Shown: positions 9,244 through 18,373 of the stretch, one piece after another
Numbering within the stretch: the stretch's first letter is position 1
How the letters are laid out: each line of letters opens with the position of its first letter
NCBI RefSeq assembly: GCF_016056275.1
Contig: NZ_JAECZA010000014.1
Span: 1 to 58,826, forward strand
Direction of reading: 5' to 3'
Source of the DNA: Dendronalium phyllosphericum CENA369
GTDB taxonomy: Bacteria > Cyanobacteriota > Cyanobacteriia > Cyanobacteriales > Nostocaceae
DNA: 58,826 bases
Made by a program: the position numbers and the translations under genes
Notes under the pieces: model-generated
Seen by the model: the letters and a program-made list of their open reading frames with translations, nothing else
The model's database searches: none
What the model was told of the DNA's origin: nothing

Positions 9244-10071
9244 TTACTTAGCAGCACTCACTTGTTGTAAAGAGGCTGGGGCGATTGCTGCTTTCAGTTC
9301 TCGACAAAGTTGTTCTACAGCTTGCAGTCCTTCGGTTGGGCTACCTTCAGCTAACCTTTTGACGAAGGCACTACCTACAATCACTGCATCTGCACCCCAT
9401 TCTCTTACTTGATGTGCCTGTTCTGGTGCTGAGATGCCAAAGCCAACACCAATAGGTTTATCGGTAACGCTTCGCAAATCTGTTAGTAAATGCTTCACCC
9501 GCTCTTGGATTTGAGAGCGCATTCCTGTGACACCTGTTACACTCACCAGATAGATAAATCCCTGAGATTGACGGGCGATCGCTTCAATCCTATTTTGAGA
9601 ACTGGTAGGGGCTACGAGCAAAATTACCTCTATTTCAAAAGTAACAGCAGTATGTATTAATTCTTCTGCTTCTTCTAAGGGTAAATCCGGTACTACCAAT
9701 CCGCGCACCCCAGCAGCAGCAACTTCTGCTAAAAACGGCTTGATACCCCGATACAAAATGGGATTGTAGTAAGTAAATAAAATTATCGGCGCTTTCAAGC
9801 TGGGACTCACAATTTGCAACATCTCTAGCACTTGCTCTAATGTTGTTCCTTTTTGCAAAGCGCGAGTTGCAGCCGCTTGAATCACAGGCCCATCTGCTAG
9901 AGGATCGGAGTAAGGAACGCCCAACTCAATCAAGTCAGCACCATTGCGATCTAAGATACGTAAAGCCTCGGCGGTAGTTTCTAAGTTAGGCTCGCCAGCC
10001 GTGATAAAGGGAATCAAGGCACATTGTTGGCGCTGGCGTAAAGATTGAAATTTATCAGATATAGAAGCCAT
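9244..10071 (-). CDS. trpA: Tryptophan synthase alpha chain
   Basis: Cleaves indole-3-glycerol phosphate to indole, channelled to TrpB. 275 aa, standard length. The catalytic Glu is in [20 protein letters not shown], which also holds the second acid; the phosphate-binding GVGFGIS and [12 protein letters not shown] motifs are present. Lies between trpC and trpB on the minus strand within the scytonemin cluster. The 248-nt gap to trpC contains only repeats (ccagtccccag heptads near 10290). Confidence 0.95.
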   Translation of the reverse strand: MASISDKFQSLRQRQQCALIPFITAGEPNLETTAEALRILDRNGADLIELGVPYSDPLADGPVIQAAATRALQKGTTLEQVLEMLQIVSPSLKAPIILFTYYNPILYRGIKPFLAEVAAAGVRGLVVPDLPLEEAEELIHTAVTFEIEVILLVAPTSSQNRIEAIARQSQGFIYLVSVTGVTGMRSQIQERVKHLLTDLRSVTDKPIGVGFGISAPEQAHQVREWGADAVIVGSAFVKRLAEGSPTEGLQAVEQLCRELKAAIAPASLQQVSAAK

Positions 10072-10319
10072 CCTAATAATTCACCTAGAAATTGCTAATA
10101 ATCATTGCCTTAAATTTAAGGAAAGGGTTCAGAGGAAAGGTAAAGAAGAAAATTATTCACTTTAGTCTTAAATCTTTCCCCTTAGCCCAACTTCTGCAAG
10201 AAATTTATTTTTTATAGCCGTCGCTAGTAGTGTTAGGACATCAACAGACGATCGAACCTAGACACAAAAAAACTTTTCACCCAGTCACCAGTCCCCAGTC
10301 CCCAGCTATATTGACATTT

Positions 10320-11153
10320 TCATAGGAGATCGTGTCTTAGCAAACTACGCACAGCTTGCTCTACATCGCTTTGTTTAACTAAAGACTCTCCTACTAACAC
10401 CGCACGCACGCCAGCCTCAGCTACAAGAGATAAATCAGCAGATGTATATAGTCCAGATTCACTGACAACGGTGATACCTAAGCTTTGTAATTGTTGCTGG
10501 CGCTGTGCTAAAAGTTGCTTTGTTGTTCCTAAATCGAGTGTAAAATTCTCTAAATTGCGGTTGTTAATTCCTACTAGACGTAGATTTTCTAGCTTTAGCA
10601 CTCGATCCAGTTCAATTAAAGTATGAACTTCCACTAGCGCATTCATCCCCAAGTCGTGAATCACGTGCAAAAAGGCTTGGAGTTCTTCATCTGAAAGGAT
10701 AGCAGCAATCAACAACACAGCATCTGCTCCGGCTGTCCGTGCTACATAAATTTGATAGGGATCGATGATGAACTCTTTGCATAATAAAGGCAATTCTACA
10801 TGCGATCGCACAGTCCGCAGATTCGCAAAACTGCCTTGAAAGAACTTTTGGTCAGTCAGGACTGATAAACAAGCTGCGCCACCTCGTTCGTAAGCAGTAG
10901 CGATCGCCACTGCATCGAAGTCTTCCCGAATAATCCCGCGGCTTGGTGATGCTTTTTTAACTTCGGCAATCAAGCTAGGTTGGCTAGGGTTTTCCTGCAA
11001 AGCCGTCAGGAAATTTCGCACAGTTGGAGCAGTAGTTAACTGATTCTGCAAAAAAGTTAAAGGCAATTCTTTTTGCATTTGTGCGATTTCTTGCTTTTTA
11101 TGCAACACAATTTCGTCGAGAATGTAGCGGGGAGGGGAAGCTGGGTTAGGCAT
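10320..11153 (-). CDS. trpC: Indole-3-glycerol phosphate synthase
   Basis: Ring closure of CdRP to indole-3-glycerol phosphate. About 277 aa with KKASPSRG, the [10 protein letters not shown] region, [11 protein letters not shown] and SESGLY motifs of the TIM-barrel enzyme. I chose ATG 11153 ([16 protein letters not shown]), the family start. The longer frame to 11285 only adds residues translated from the upstream heptad repeat tract ([12 protein letters not shown]...). Part of the cluster-specific tryptophan genes. Confidence 0.94.
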   Translation of the reverse strand: MPNPASPPRYILDEIVLHKKQEIAQMQKELPLTFLQNQLTTAPTVRNFLTALQENPSQPSLIAEVKKASPSRGIIREDFDAVAIATAYERGGAACLSVLTDQKFFQGSFANLRTVRSHVELPLLCKEFIIDPYQIYVARTAGADAVLLIAAILSDEELQAFLHVIHDLGMNALVEVHTLIELDRVLKLENLRLVGINNRNLENFTLDLGTTKQLLAQRQQQLQSLGITVVSESGLYTSADLSLVAEAGVRAVLVGESLVKQSDVEQAVRSLLRHDLL

Positions 11154-11216
11154 AAGCTGCTGGGAGATGAGGGGACGCGGGGACAAGAGAGCAGAGGGGC
11201 AGAGGGGCAGGGGAGA

Positions 11217-11352
11217 ATAACACTGACCACTAACAACTGACAACTGACAACTGACCACTAACAACTGACAACTGACAACTGACAACTAACCACTGACAAC
11301 TAACCACTGACAACTGACAACTGACAACTGACAACTAACCACTGACAACTGA
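11217..11352. repeat. Heptameric short tandem repeat tract (aactgac family)
   Basis: About 18 consecutive 7-nt units of the type caactga/ccactaa separate trpE/G from trpC. The last codons of trpE/G (end 11335) are encoded inside the tract. Such heptads are a hallmark of heterocystous cyanobacteria. Similar tracts: 18225-18258, 22580-22675, 53020-53175, 56843-56890, 58795-58826. Confidence 0.85.
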
Positions 11353-13524
11353 CTCTTTAGAAATCGTATATGCACGCACTAAATTTTTAATTATTGCTAG
11401 ACCGATTTCTCCTGTTAAGGTCATGATTGATTCTGGATGAAATTGAACGGCAGCGATGGGAAGTGTTTGATGTTCAATGCCCATGATTACGTCGTCATCG
11501 GAAATCGCTGTTATCTTCAGTTCGTTTGGTAAACTTTGCGGTAGGGCAAACAATGAATGATATCTACCTACTGCAAAGGATTCTGGTAGGTTTTTGAACA
11601 AAACAGAATCTGAATCGGTGACGAAAATCCGCGAAGATTTTCCATGTTGGGGATAGTTGAGTACTCCCAGTTTTCCGCCAAATGCTTCAACTATGCCTTG
11701 CAGCCCTAAACAAACTCCAAAAATAGGAATTTGGCGACGAATACAAGCATTGACTGTTTCTGGAACTCGAAAATCAGTTGGTCTACCAGGGCCAGGAGAT
11801 AAAACAACCAAGTCGGGGCGTTGTATATCGAATAACGATTCTGAAAAGCCGTGACGTAGTGTAATCACTTCTGCACCACAGGAGCGAATGTAATTAGCTA
11901 ATGTATGAACGAATGAGTCTTCGTAGTCTATTAGTAAGATACGTTTACTTTGTTCTACATCTGGAATGCATTGGCTTACAGAACTACAATTGTCGGTTTT
12001 ATCGCTCGTTTGAGCGCGACGAATTGTTTCAAATGCAGCGGCTCCTTTAGTAATTGTTTCTTGTTCTTCTGCTTGGGGTATGGAGTCATAAAGGACAGTC
12101 GCACCAACTCGCACTTCCGCAATGGAGTCTTTTAAACGAATTGTTCGCAGGATTAATCCAGTATTTAAGTTGCCATTGAAGTTTAAATAGCCGACTGCTC
12201 CACCATACCAACGTCGAGCGCTGCGTTCGTGTTGTTCGAGAAACTGAATTGCTGCTCGTTTGGGCGCGCCAGTCACCGTCACAGCCCAAGTATGGGAGAG
12301 AAAGGCATCTAAGGCATCAAATTGCGATCGCAGTGTACCCTCGACATGATCCACTGTATGAATGAGATGGCTGTACAATTCGATTTGACGACGACCAATC
12401 ACTCGTACCGAACCAGGTTCGCAAATCCGAGACTTATCATTGCGATCTACGTCGGTACACATCGTTAACTCAGCTTCGTCTTTGTGTGAGTTGAGTAAGG
12501 AGCGTATTTGAATGGCATCATCAAGAGCATCTTGTCCTCGCGTAATAGTCCCACTAATCGGACAAGTTTCTACACGCCTACCTTCAACTCGTACAAACAT
12601 CTCAGGAGATGCCCCAATGAGATATTCTCCACCTAGATTAAAAATAAATCCATAAGGACTAGGATTAATGTGCTTTAAAGTTTCAAACAGTTTGCTGGGT
12701 TTCTCTTCACAAGTTTCAAAAAAGTTTTGACTGGGAACGACTTCAAATAAATCGCCTCGACGAAAATAATCAAGTGCAACCTCAACTTGCTTGGCATATT
12801 CGCCTATTTTATGATCGGCAGTTTGAGTCGGTATTAAACGCTGACCTCGATAATCAATAGATTCACCTGTGCGAGGCAGATTATTTGTACTGCCGTGCGT
12901 TGTTGCAAATTCATATTGCAGACAAAATGCTTTTTGCTGATAGTAATCTATAACTATTAGTTCATCAGGCAAATAAAGCACCAAGTCTCTTTGATCTGGG
13001 GCACGTTCTAGGCGTTGGGTAATTGACTCAAATTGGAAAACTAAATCATAACCAAATGCCCCATATAACCCTAGATGCTCGTCTTCTTGACTAGAGAAAG
13101 TATGGAGAATTTCGCGGATAACTGTAAATGTGGAAGGTTGTTTACTGCGTTCTTCTTCGGCAAAAAATTGCTGTACGGGTTTTACAAATCCGGCGATATA
13201 ATTGTTATTTTGTTTGACTTCTTGAAGTTGTCCAGATTGACATAGACGCTCTAATAGTAACGGTAAAAGTATCTGACCGCGATCGTTGAGGGCTGTGAGA
13301 GTGAAAGCGTTACCTCGTGTTGTTAATTCTAGCGGTGGATTCACAAATCCAATGGCCCATCTTTTATATCTTCCTGGATACTCGTAACTGCTGGTTAGTA
13401 GGCCTCCACGTTGAGAATTGAGGTAGAATAAAATCTCTTCAAGAGCAGTATCCATCTTTATTTCTGTGATGGAGCGAGAGATATGCACACCACCAAGAGT
13501 TTTATAGGAAGAATCAACAATCAT
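11335..13524 (-). CDS. trpE: Anthranilate synthase, fused TrpE-TrpG
   Basis: Converts chorismate and glutamine to anthranilate. 729 aa: the TrpE half (about 1-515) contains the chorismate-binding segments PSPYGFIFNLGGEYLIGASPEM, CPISGTITRG and the DVDRNDKSR region. The TrpG half (about 525-729) has the triad Cys in GVCLGLQG and His/Glu in HPES. Fused TrpEG is the form found in scytonemin clusters, probably giving a dedicated tryptophan supply. The last residues (VVSG) are encoded by a heptad repeat tract, so the original C-terminus may have been altered. The large upstream gap (13525-14161) could hold its own promoter. Confidence 0.94.
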   Translation of the reverse strand: MIVDSSYKTLGGVHISRSITEIKMDTALEEILFYLNSQRGGLLTSSYEYPGRYKRWAIGFVNPPLELTTRGNAFTLTALNDRGQILLPLLLERLCQSGQLQEVKQNNNYIAGFVKPVQQFFAEEERSKQPSTFTVIREILHTFSSQEDEHLGLYGAFGYDLVFQFESITQRLERAPDQRDLVLYLPDELIVIDYYQQKAFCLQYEFATTHGSTNNLPRTGESIDYRGQRLIPTQTADHKIGEYAKQVEVALDYFRRGDLFEVVPSQNFFETCEEKPSKLFETLKHINPSPYGFIFNLGGEYLIGASPEMFVRVEGRRVETCPISGTITRGQDALDDAIQIRSLLNSHKDEAELTMCTDVDRNDKSRICEPGSVRVIGRRQIELYSHLIHTVDHVEGTLRSQFDALDAFLSHTWAVTVTGAPKRAAIQFLEQHERSARRWYGGAVGYLNFNGNLNTGLILRTIRLKDSIAEVRVGATVLYDSIPQAEEQETITKGAAAFETIRRAQTSDKTDNCSSVSQCIPDVEQSKRILLIDYEDSFVHTLANYIRSCGAEVITLRHGFSESLFDIQRPDLVVLSPGPGRPTDFRVPETVNACIRRQIPIFGVCLGLQGIVEAFGGKLGVLNYPQHGKSSRIFVTDSDSVLFKNLPESFAVGRYHSLFALPQSLPNELKITAISDDDVIMGIEHQTLPIAAVQFHPESIMTLTGEIGLAIIKNLVRAYTISKESVVSG

Positions 13525-14161
13525 GGGTAATTTCTCTAGAATAGTTACTGTTTATTTTTCACGAGCCATGTATTATTTATAATTAACTTAAAACAAAGGA
13601 AAATATGACAAAGTTTTTCAATTTATTGAATTACATTTTTTCAAGATAAACCTAGCCGGAAAAGCCATACATATTAAATAGGTTCGAGCGCTTTATGTAA
13701 TTAATTATGAATTGGTATCTTTTTAGTCTTACCTTTTAATCTAAATTCACGTTTTATTTTTTATTTAAAAACATGTTATCTAGATAATTTACTATATTGC
13801 TACCTTAGGTAATATCTATCGGACTTTGAGCAAAGTTAATGTGAGTAGAACATTTTGCTGCTTCTTAATATAAGCTTACTCAATTTGAAAAGGTTATTAC
13901 ATGAATTATCTTTCGACAAGACTAGTAAATTATTCGTCTTTACTAATATGTTAAATAATCTAATCTACATATATTGGATTATTTAACTTCTTTCTCTGGT
14001 TATAAATTAAGATTGATTCTATCGTGAAAAACTCTCTATCAGAGGTAACAAATAAAAATAATTAGCATAATTGATGAATTTAATGAAAAGGTGACTAGTT
14101 TTTTTTCAGCAATCCTTTGTAAGGACGCAAACGATCGCGTCCTTACGCAGTACTCATAAAT
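13525..14161. other. 637-bp gap upstream of trpE/G
   Basis: AT-rich, no gene found. It contains a perfect 11-bp inverted repeat (13950-13960 with 13977-13987, arm gttaaataatc), a 12-nt palindrome ttatctagataa at 13776-13787, and a GC-rich hairpin 14118-14145 (gtaaggacgc ... gcgtccttac). Possible internal promoter for the trp/aro part. Confidence 0.5.
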
Positions 14162-15388
14162 TTAGCTTTCTATTAATAACGTCAGCCTATTTTCTACATC
14201 GTGCAATAAAGATATTGCTTGTCTGTATAGAGACAGATCCACTTCGTGAACCTCGATTCCTTGTCCAATATTTTCCAGTAGAGTTAAAGTTAATTCTCCG
14301 CCCAAGTGTTCGCGGAACTCGATCAAACCTCGGAATAGACAGCGAGGATGTTCGAGTTGTAAGTATTGTTCGGCTAGTTCTGGCACGTACAACGTGAAAC
14401 CCAACGCCAATAGTGTATTTAATATCCGTTGCCATTCTAACCAATCAAGCAGTCCTAGTAGGAAAGAATAAGTACTGTCCAAAGCGATGCCGATCGCTAC
14501 TGCTTCGCCATGACGTAAATTATAGTTTGTCAAATGTTCCAGTCTATGAGCTGCCCAATGACCAAAATCCAAGGGACGAGACGAACCCATTTCAAAAGGA
14601 TCGCCACTGTTGGCAATATGTTCTAAGTGTAACTGGGCGCAACGATAAATTAGCTGTTGCATTGCTTCTATGTCTCGACTGACAAGTGCAGCGCTAGAGC
14701 TATGGATAAAATCAAAGAAGCGAGCATCCTTAATTAATGCCACCTTCACAGCTTCCGCAATTCCAGAACGCCAATCGCGATCGCTTAAGGTTGTTAAGAA
14801 ATTCAAGTCATTGATAACGGCATAAGGCGGGGCGAATGTACCGAGAAAGTTCTTTTTACCAAAGGCATTAATACCGTTTTTTACTCCTATCCCGGAATCA
14901 TTTTGTGCTAACACTGTTGTCGGAATGCGGATGAGGCGAATTCCTCGGTGAGCGGTTGCAGCTGCATATCCTACCAAATCTAATACAGCACCACCGCCAA
15001 TTGCTAATAAATAGGAGTGGCGACACAATCCGGCTGCTTCAATTAATTTGTGAATTTGCTGTGGTAAGGTGCGATCGTTTTTGGCAGCTTCTCCACCTGG
15101 AACTATCATCGGCTCAACAGCAAGCGCTAGTATTTCTGCATAAAACTTGGTATACGCTGCTAATTGCTGGGGTAGATCGGGCCAGTATTGTAATAATCCT
15201 GCATCGATTATAGCTACTACTTTCTTGGGCTTTTTCTCCCCATCAGCTGTAATAACTTGCGCTAAGGTAGGATTTTTCAAGTCGAACAGATTAGTAGTAA
15301 AGAAAATCTCGTAGTTGAAGCGAACTGAGACACTTTGATGAATCGATTGCAGATTAAATATACTTTTCTGCTTGATGTTTAATACCAT
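14162..15388 (-). CDS. aroB: 3-dehydroquinate synthase-like sugar phosphate cyclase
   Basis: 408 aa member of the DHQ synthase/sugar phosphate cyclase superfamily (NAD- and metal-dependent). Visible motifs: GGGAVLDLVGYAAATAHRG, PTTVLAQNDSGIGVKNGIN, GKKNFLGTF, GIAEAVKVALIKD and the metal-binding FGHWAAHRLEH ... HGEAVAIG. The variants FGHWAAHRLE and SGIGVKNG differ from housekeeping AroB (FGHTxGHAxE, SSVGGKTG) and resemble the EboD-type cyclases. Known scytonemin clusters annotate this gene as aroB. It may therefore act on DAHP for the shikimate pathway or on another heptulose phosphate; I cannot decide from sequence. It lies between tyrA and trpE/G. Confidence 0.85.
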   Translation of the reverse strand: MVLNIKQKSIFNLQSIHQSVSVRFNYEIFFTTNLFDLKNPTLAQVITADGEKKPKKVVAIIDAGLLQYWPDLPQQLAAYTKFYAEILALAVEPMIVPGGEAAKNDRTLPQQIHKLIEAAGLCRHSYLLAIGGGAVLDLVGYAAATAHRGIRLIRIPTTVLAQNDSGIGVKNGINAFGKKNFLGTFAPPYAVINDLNFLTTLSDRDWRSGIAEAVKVALIKDARFFDFIHSSSAALVSRDIEAMQQLIYRCAQLHLEHIANSGDPFEMGSSRPLDFGHWAAHRLEHLTNYNLRHGEAVAIGIALDSTYSFLLGLLDWLEWQRILNTLLALGFTLYVPELAEQYLQLEHPRCLFRGLIEFREHLGGELTLTLLENIGQGIEVHEVDLSLYRQAISLLHDVENRLTLLIES

Positions 15389-15716
15389 AGGAATCCGGTT
15401 TGATTTCTGAAATTAAGTAGAAGGCAGAAGGCAGGAGGCAGATGGTGAAGCAGTCGCAGTCTTGGCGCTTTGCGTCGATTGCGAACTGCTGAACCCGTAG
15501 GGCAGAAGGGAAAAGCCAAATCCTGAGCGGATTTCACAGGTTGGCATTTTACATTTAATTATGTCCACCTACTTATTTACGTGGTGCGCGAAGCCCGATA
15601 GGGAGACAAAAGGGAATAAGAAAGTGAGGTAGAAATGTACTGATTTTTTCAAAAATCAAATAGGAATCTTATATCTCGCCTGATTCCAGTGTTGCTGATT
15701 TTCAACCAAAGTTCAG
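15389..15716. repeat. Repeat-filled gap between tyrA and aroB
   Basis: 328 bp containing aaggcaggaggcag heptads (15418-15440), a repeat matching the one inside trpD (15440-15516) and a small gtgcgcgaagcccgatagg repeat at 15584-15603. In the reference Nostoc cluster a DsbA-like gene occupies this position; none is seen here. Confidence 0.55.
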
Positions 15717-16802
15717 TTATTGATTGAAGTATATTTGTGGTTGAAAATTCTTTTGGTTATCCTTTTTAGGGATTGTATATAAAGTCTGTAAACAATGATT
15801 TTCTATTTCCAGAAATTCTTGAGTATTTTCAAATTCTTGGATTAATGCGGCTCGGTCTTTCATTGCCACCAGTCTTGCCAAGCGACTGTAAGTATTGACT
15901 AAAGAATTAATTGCCTGACTTCTTTCTTCTGTGGCAAGCATAATGTCAACACATAAGTTAGGATTTTGAGAAAACAAACGTTTCACAATATCAATTTCTT
16001 GGCGATAGTTAGGAGTTGACATTGATAAACTACGGTTTATATCAGTTCCTGTTTGTGCCAAGAAAACACCAAGACTAAATCGTAAGAAATGCTGCGTTGC
16101 TTGCACAAGCACCATCATTTGGTCGTGTTCTTCTGGCGTGCAGGAAATTACTTCTCCACCTTGACTTTTAATAAAGTCTAATAACCATTGAAATGAGTTT
16201 TCATTCCGTCCCGGACATACCACCACTTTTTGTCCCAAGAATGATTTGATACTTGGCCCAAACATGGGATGTAAGCCCATAACGGGGCCTGGATGGTATT
16301 CAAGCATGGCTTGAGTCGGCTGAGTCTTAATACTTGTGATGTCGCATAAAGCTGTAGTTTGGGACAGATATTTGGCTGTCCGCTTAATAACATCAACTGT
16401 ATATTTAATTGGAACCGATACTAAGACTAAATCTGCTTGATTCAACATTTGGTCTGCATACTCCCAATCCTCTTGTTCGAGAACGCGAACATTATGACCG
16501 ATAGCAGAAAATTGCTCTTTGAAGAATCTTCCCATCCGACCGCGCCCACCGATTATAGTGATTTGTCGGGGTCTAACATAATTTGTTACAGACTCAGGAA
16601 TCAGTGTGGCATGACAGCTGTGCACCACACCAGCCCAGACAGACTCAGGAATACCAGCTTCAGCAAGTAGGGGAGCCACATCAGCGATTTGTGCTTCTAA
16701 AGAAGGGAGTTCTGATGCTGCGAGTAATGATAAGCGATCGCTCAACAAAGCGATTAAGCTCTGGTCAGTTTGTCTGAGTTTATCTGAAATCATAGGCTTC
16801 AT
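15717..16802 (-). CDS. tyrA: Prephenate dehydrogenase, enteric T-protein type with degenerate chorismate mutase domain
   Basis: 361 aa. Residues about 1-75 resemble an AroQ chorismate mutase helix bundle (LRQTDQSLIALLSDRLSLLA ... IPESVWAGVV), but the usual catalytic Lys and the later Asp-Arg-Glu stretch are not visible. Residues about 83-361 form the NAD-dependent dehydrogenase: IIGGRGRMGRFF nucleotide loop, LVSVPIKYT, DITSIKTQP, GLHPMFGPS. The architecture is like E. coli TyrA rather than the usual cyanobacterial arogenate dehydrogenase, suggesting transfer. It should make 4-hydroxyphenylpyruvate, the co-substrate of ScyA, by oxidative decarboxylation of prephenate. It is 3 nt downstream of the glycosyltransferase gene, so probably co-transcribed. 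Confidence 0.9.
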   Translation of the reverse strand: MKPMISDKLRQTDQSLIALLSDRLSLLAASELPSLEAQIADVAPLLAEAGIPESVWAGVVHSCHATLIPESVTNYVRPRQITIIGGRGRMGRFFKEQFSAIGHNVRVLEQEDWEYADQMLNQADLVLVSVPIKYTVDVIKRTAKYLSQTTALCDITSIKTQPTQAMLEYHPGPVMGLHPMFGPSIKSFLGQKVVVCPGRNENSFQWLLDFIKSQGGEVISCTPEEHDQMMVLVQATQHFLRFSLGVFLAQTGTDINRSLSMSTPNYRQEIDIVKRLFSQNPNLCVDIMLATEERSQAINSLVNTYSRLARLVAMKDRAALIQEFENTQEFLEIENHCLQTLYTIPKKDNQKNFQPQIYFNQ

Positions 16803-16805
16803 CTA

Positions 16806-18083
16806 TCACTCAACAGTAGAAGTCAATTCCGGCAGCATATCCAAAGTTGCTGCTTTCTTAGCGATCGCATCAAAAAATAGTTGTTCGTAGCGCTCCAGTG
16901 CTTGCTCAAAAGAATAGTTCTCGACTGCAAACTTTCTTCCTTGCTTGCCTAACTGCGCTGCCAAAGCTGGATTTTTATATAGTTTCAGTATCGCAGTTGC
17001 CAAAGCTTCTGCTGACTCTGGCTCAACAACTATGCCGCCGCCACTTTGCCGAATCGCTTTCGCAGCAGTGCCAGTAGCGGGAACTGAACCCACAATCGGA
17101 TGCCCACTAGCCAGCAACAATGGTATTTTGGAAGGCATATTGAAAGAAATCACATTGCGTTTTTGCACAATTAATCCCACATTGGCGGCTGCCAGCATTT
17201 GTGGTAGTTGTTCTCGTGGCTGTAATGGCAGCAATAAAACATTATCCGCCCCGCGATCGAGGCAATATTTTTGTAAGTTTTTCAAAGCTTTAGACTCGCC
17301 AGCAATGACAAAAGCAAGGTCTTTGATATGACGCAAACGAGCAGCCGCTTCTATTACTGTTTCCAATCCTTGCGTTAACGCAATGTTACCGGAGTACATC
17401 ACGATAAATTTGCCATCTAGTTGATGGTCGCTTCTCCAAGCATTATTCTTATGGGGTAAAGGACGAATAAAATTAAGATTTACCCAATTTGGAATGCAGG
17501 CAATTTTATGAGCTGGTACGCCTTTATTTACTAAATTCTCCACAAAACCATCGGCAATCACGCTGATAGTATTAGCAGTTCGATATGCAAATTTTTCTAT
17601 AGCTTCAAAAACTCGGATTATTAACTTATTTTTAATCAGCCCAACACGCACAGCAGCTTCAGGAAGGATATCTTGCACATTCAACACTACTGGACAGTTA
17701 AACAGCCAACCAAGTAAGGTTGCAGGTAAAGAAACTAGTAAAGGCGGCACTGTTAACAGAATCACATCAGGTCGCTTGCCTTTAAATGCTTGTGGCAAAC
17801 TCGTGAGGACAAAGCTCAACTCTAATAGTAGTCTGTCTAAGAGGTTAGGGTTAGACTTAATTCGCAGGTAGCTACGCCTAATAGTAACGCCATTTTTTTC
17901 TTCAGTAACGTACCATTTACCCTGATACTCCTTATATATCAGGCGCTGAGGATAGTTAGGCATACCTGTAATCACCCGCACTTGATGACCTCGCTTCACC
18001 AGTCCTTCTGCTAGTTCAGTCATTAAAGGCGCAATTCCAATCGGCTCTGGATGATAATTGTAAGAATAAATCAGAATGTGCAT
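16806..18083 (-). CDS. Group 4 glycosyltransferase (WcaI-like)
   Basis: 425 aa GT-B enzyme: N-terminal acceptor domain (SYNYHPEPIGIAPLMTELAEGL), C-terminal nucleotide-sugar domain with MYSGNIALTQGLE and the donor-binding region GGGIVVEPESAEALA. A conserved companion of scytonemin clusters, located between scyF and tyrA. Its role there is unproven: it could glycosylate scytonemin or matrix polysaccharide. Start ATG 18083 (MHILIYSYNYHPEP) fits the family. Confidence 0.88.
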   Translation of the reverse strand: MHILIYSYNYHPEPIGIAPLMTELAEGLVKRGHQVRVITGMPNYPQRLIYKEYQGKWYVTEEKNGVTIRRSYLRIKSNPNLLDRLLLELSFVLTSLPQAFKGKRPDVILLTVPPLLVSLPATLLGWLFNCPVVLNVQDILPEAAVRVGLIKNKLIIRVFEAIEKFAYRTANTISVIADGFVENLVNKGVPAHKIACIPNWVNLNFIRPLPHKNNAWRSDHQLDGKFIVMYSGNIALTQGLETVIEAAARLRHIKDLAFVIAGESKALKNLQKYCLDRGADNVLLLPLQPREQLPQMLAAANVGLIVQKRNVISFNMPSKIPLLLASGHPIVGSVPATGTAAKAIRQSGGGIVVEPESAEALATAILKLYKNPALAAQLGKQGRKFAVENYSFEQALERYEQLFFDAIAKKAATLDMLPELTSTVE

Positions 18084-18300
18084 AAGCTATATCTTCCTCA
18101 AGTCATCCTGAGAGTTTGCGCGCTGTAGGTAAAGGTAAAGCGGTAGGTCATCAGACATTGTTAAAGCGTATTCAGTCAAAATTGAAGGTTTTACGTTTTA
18201 AGTCACAGTAAAGTCGAAGTTAAGAGTTAGTTGTCAGTTGTCAGTTGCCAGTTGTTAGGAGATAAAAGACTAGAGAAATTCTTAATGACTCATGACTCCT

Positions 18301-18373
18301 GTACAGACGCGATTAATGAGCCAGCGCGTTGCGGGAGTTCCCCCCGTTGTAGCGAATGGTGTCGCGTCTCTAC
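18301..18373. repeat. Palindromic repeat split by a second small repeat
   Basis: The left half (gtacagacgcgattaat) and right half (cgcgtctctac) of a palindrome found intact at 23687-23706 and 32979-32998 are separated here. Between them is a 45-nt hairpin repeat of the 9146-9190 family. The scyF stop codon lies in the right half. Confidence 0.6.

Noticed and set aside
11154-11285. Longer TrpC start at 11285
   Set aside because: The extra residues are translated from heptad repeats; the family start is at 11153.
11217-11352. Tandem short repeats that might suggest a CRISPR array
   Set aside because: Units are 7 nt with no unique spacers; these are heptameric tandem repeats common in heterocystous cyanobacteria.
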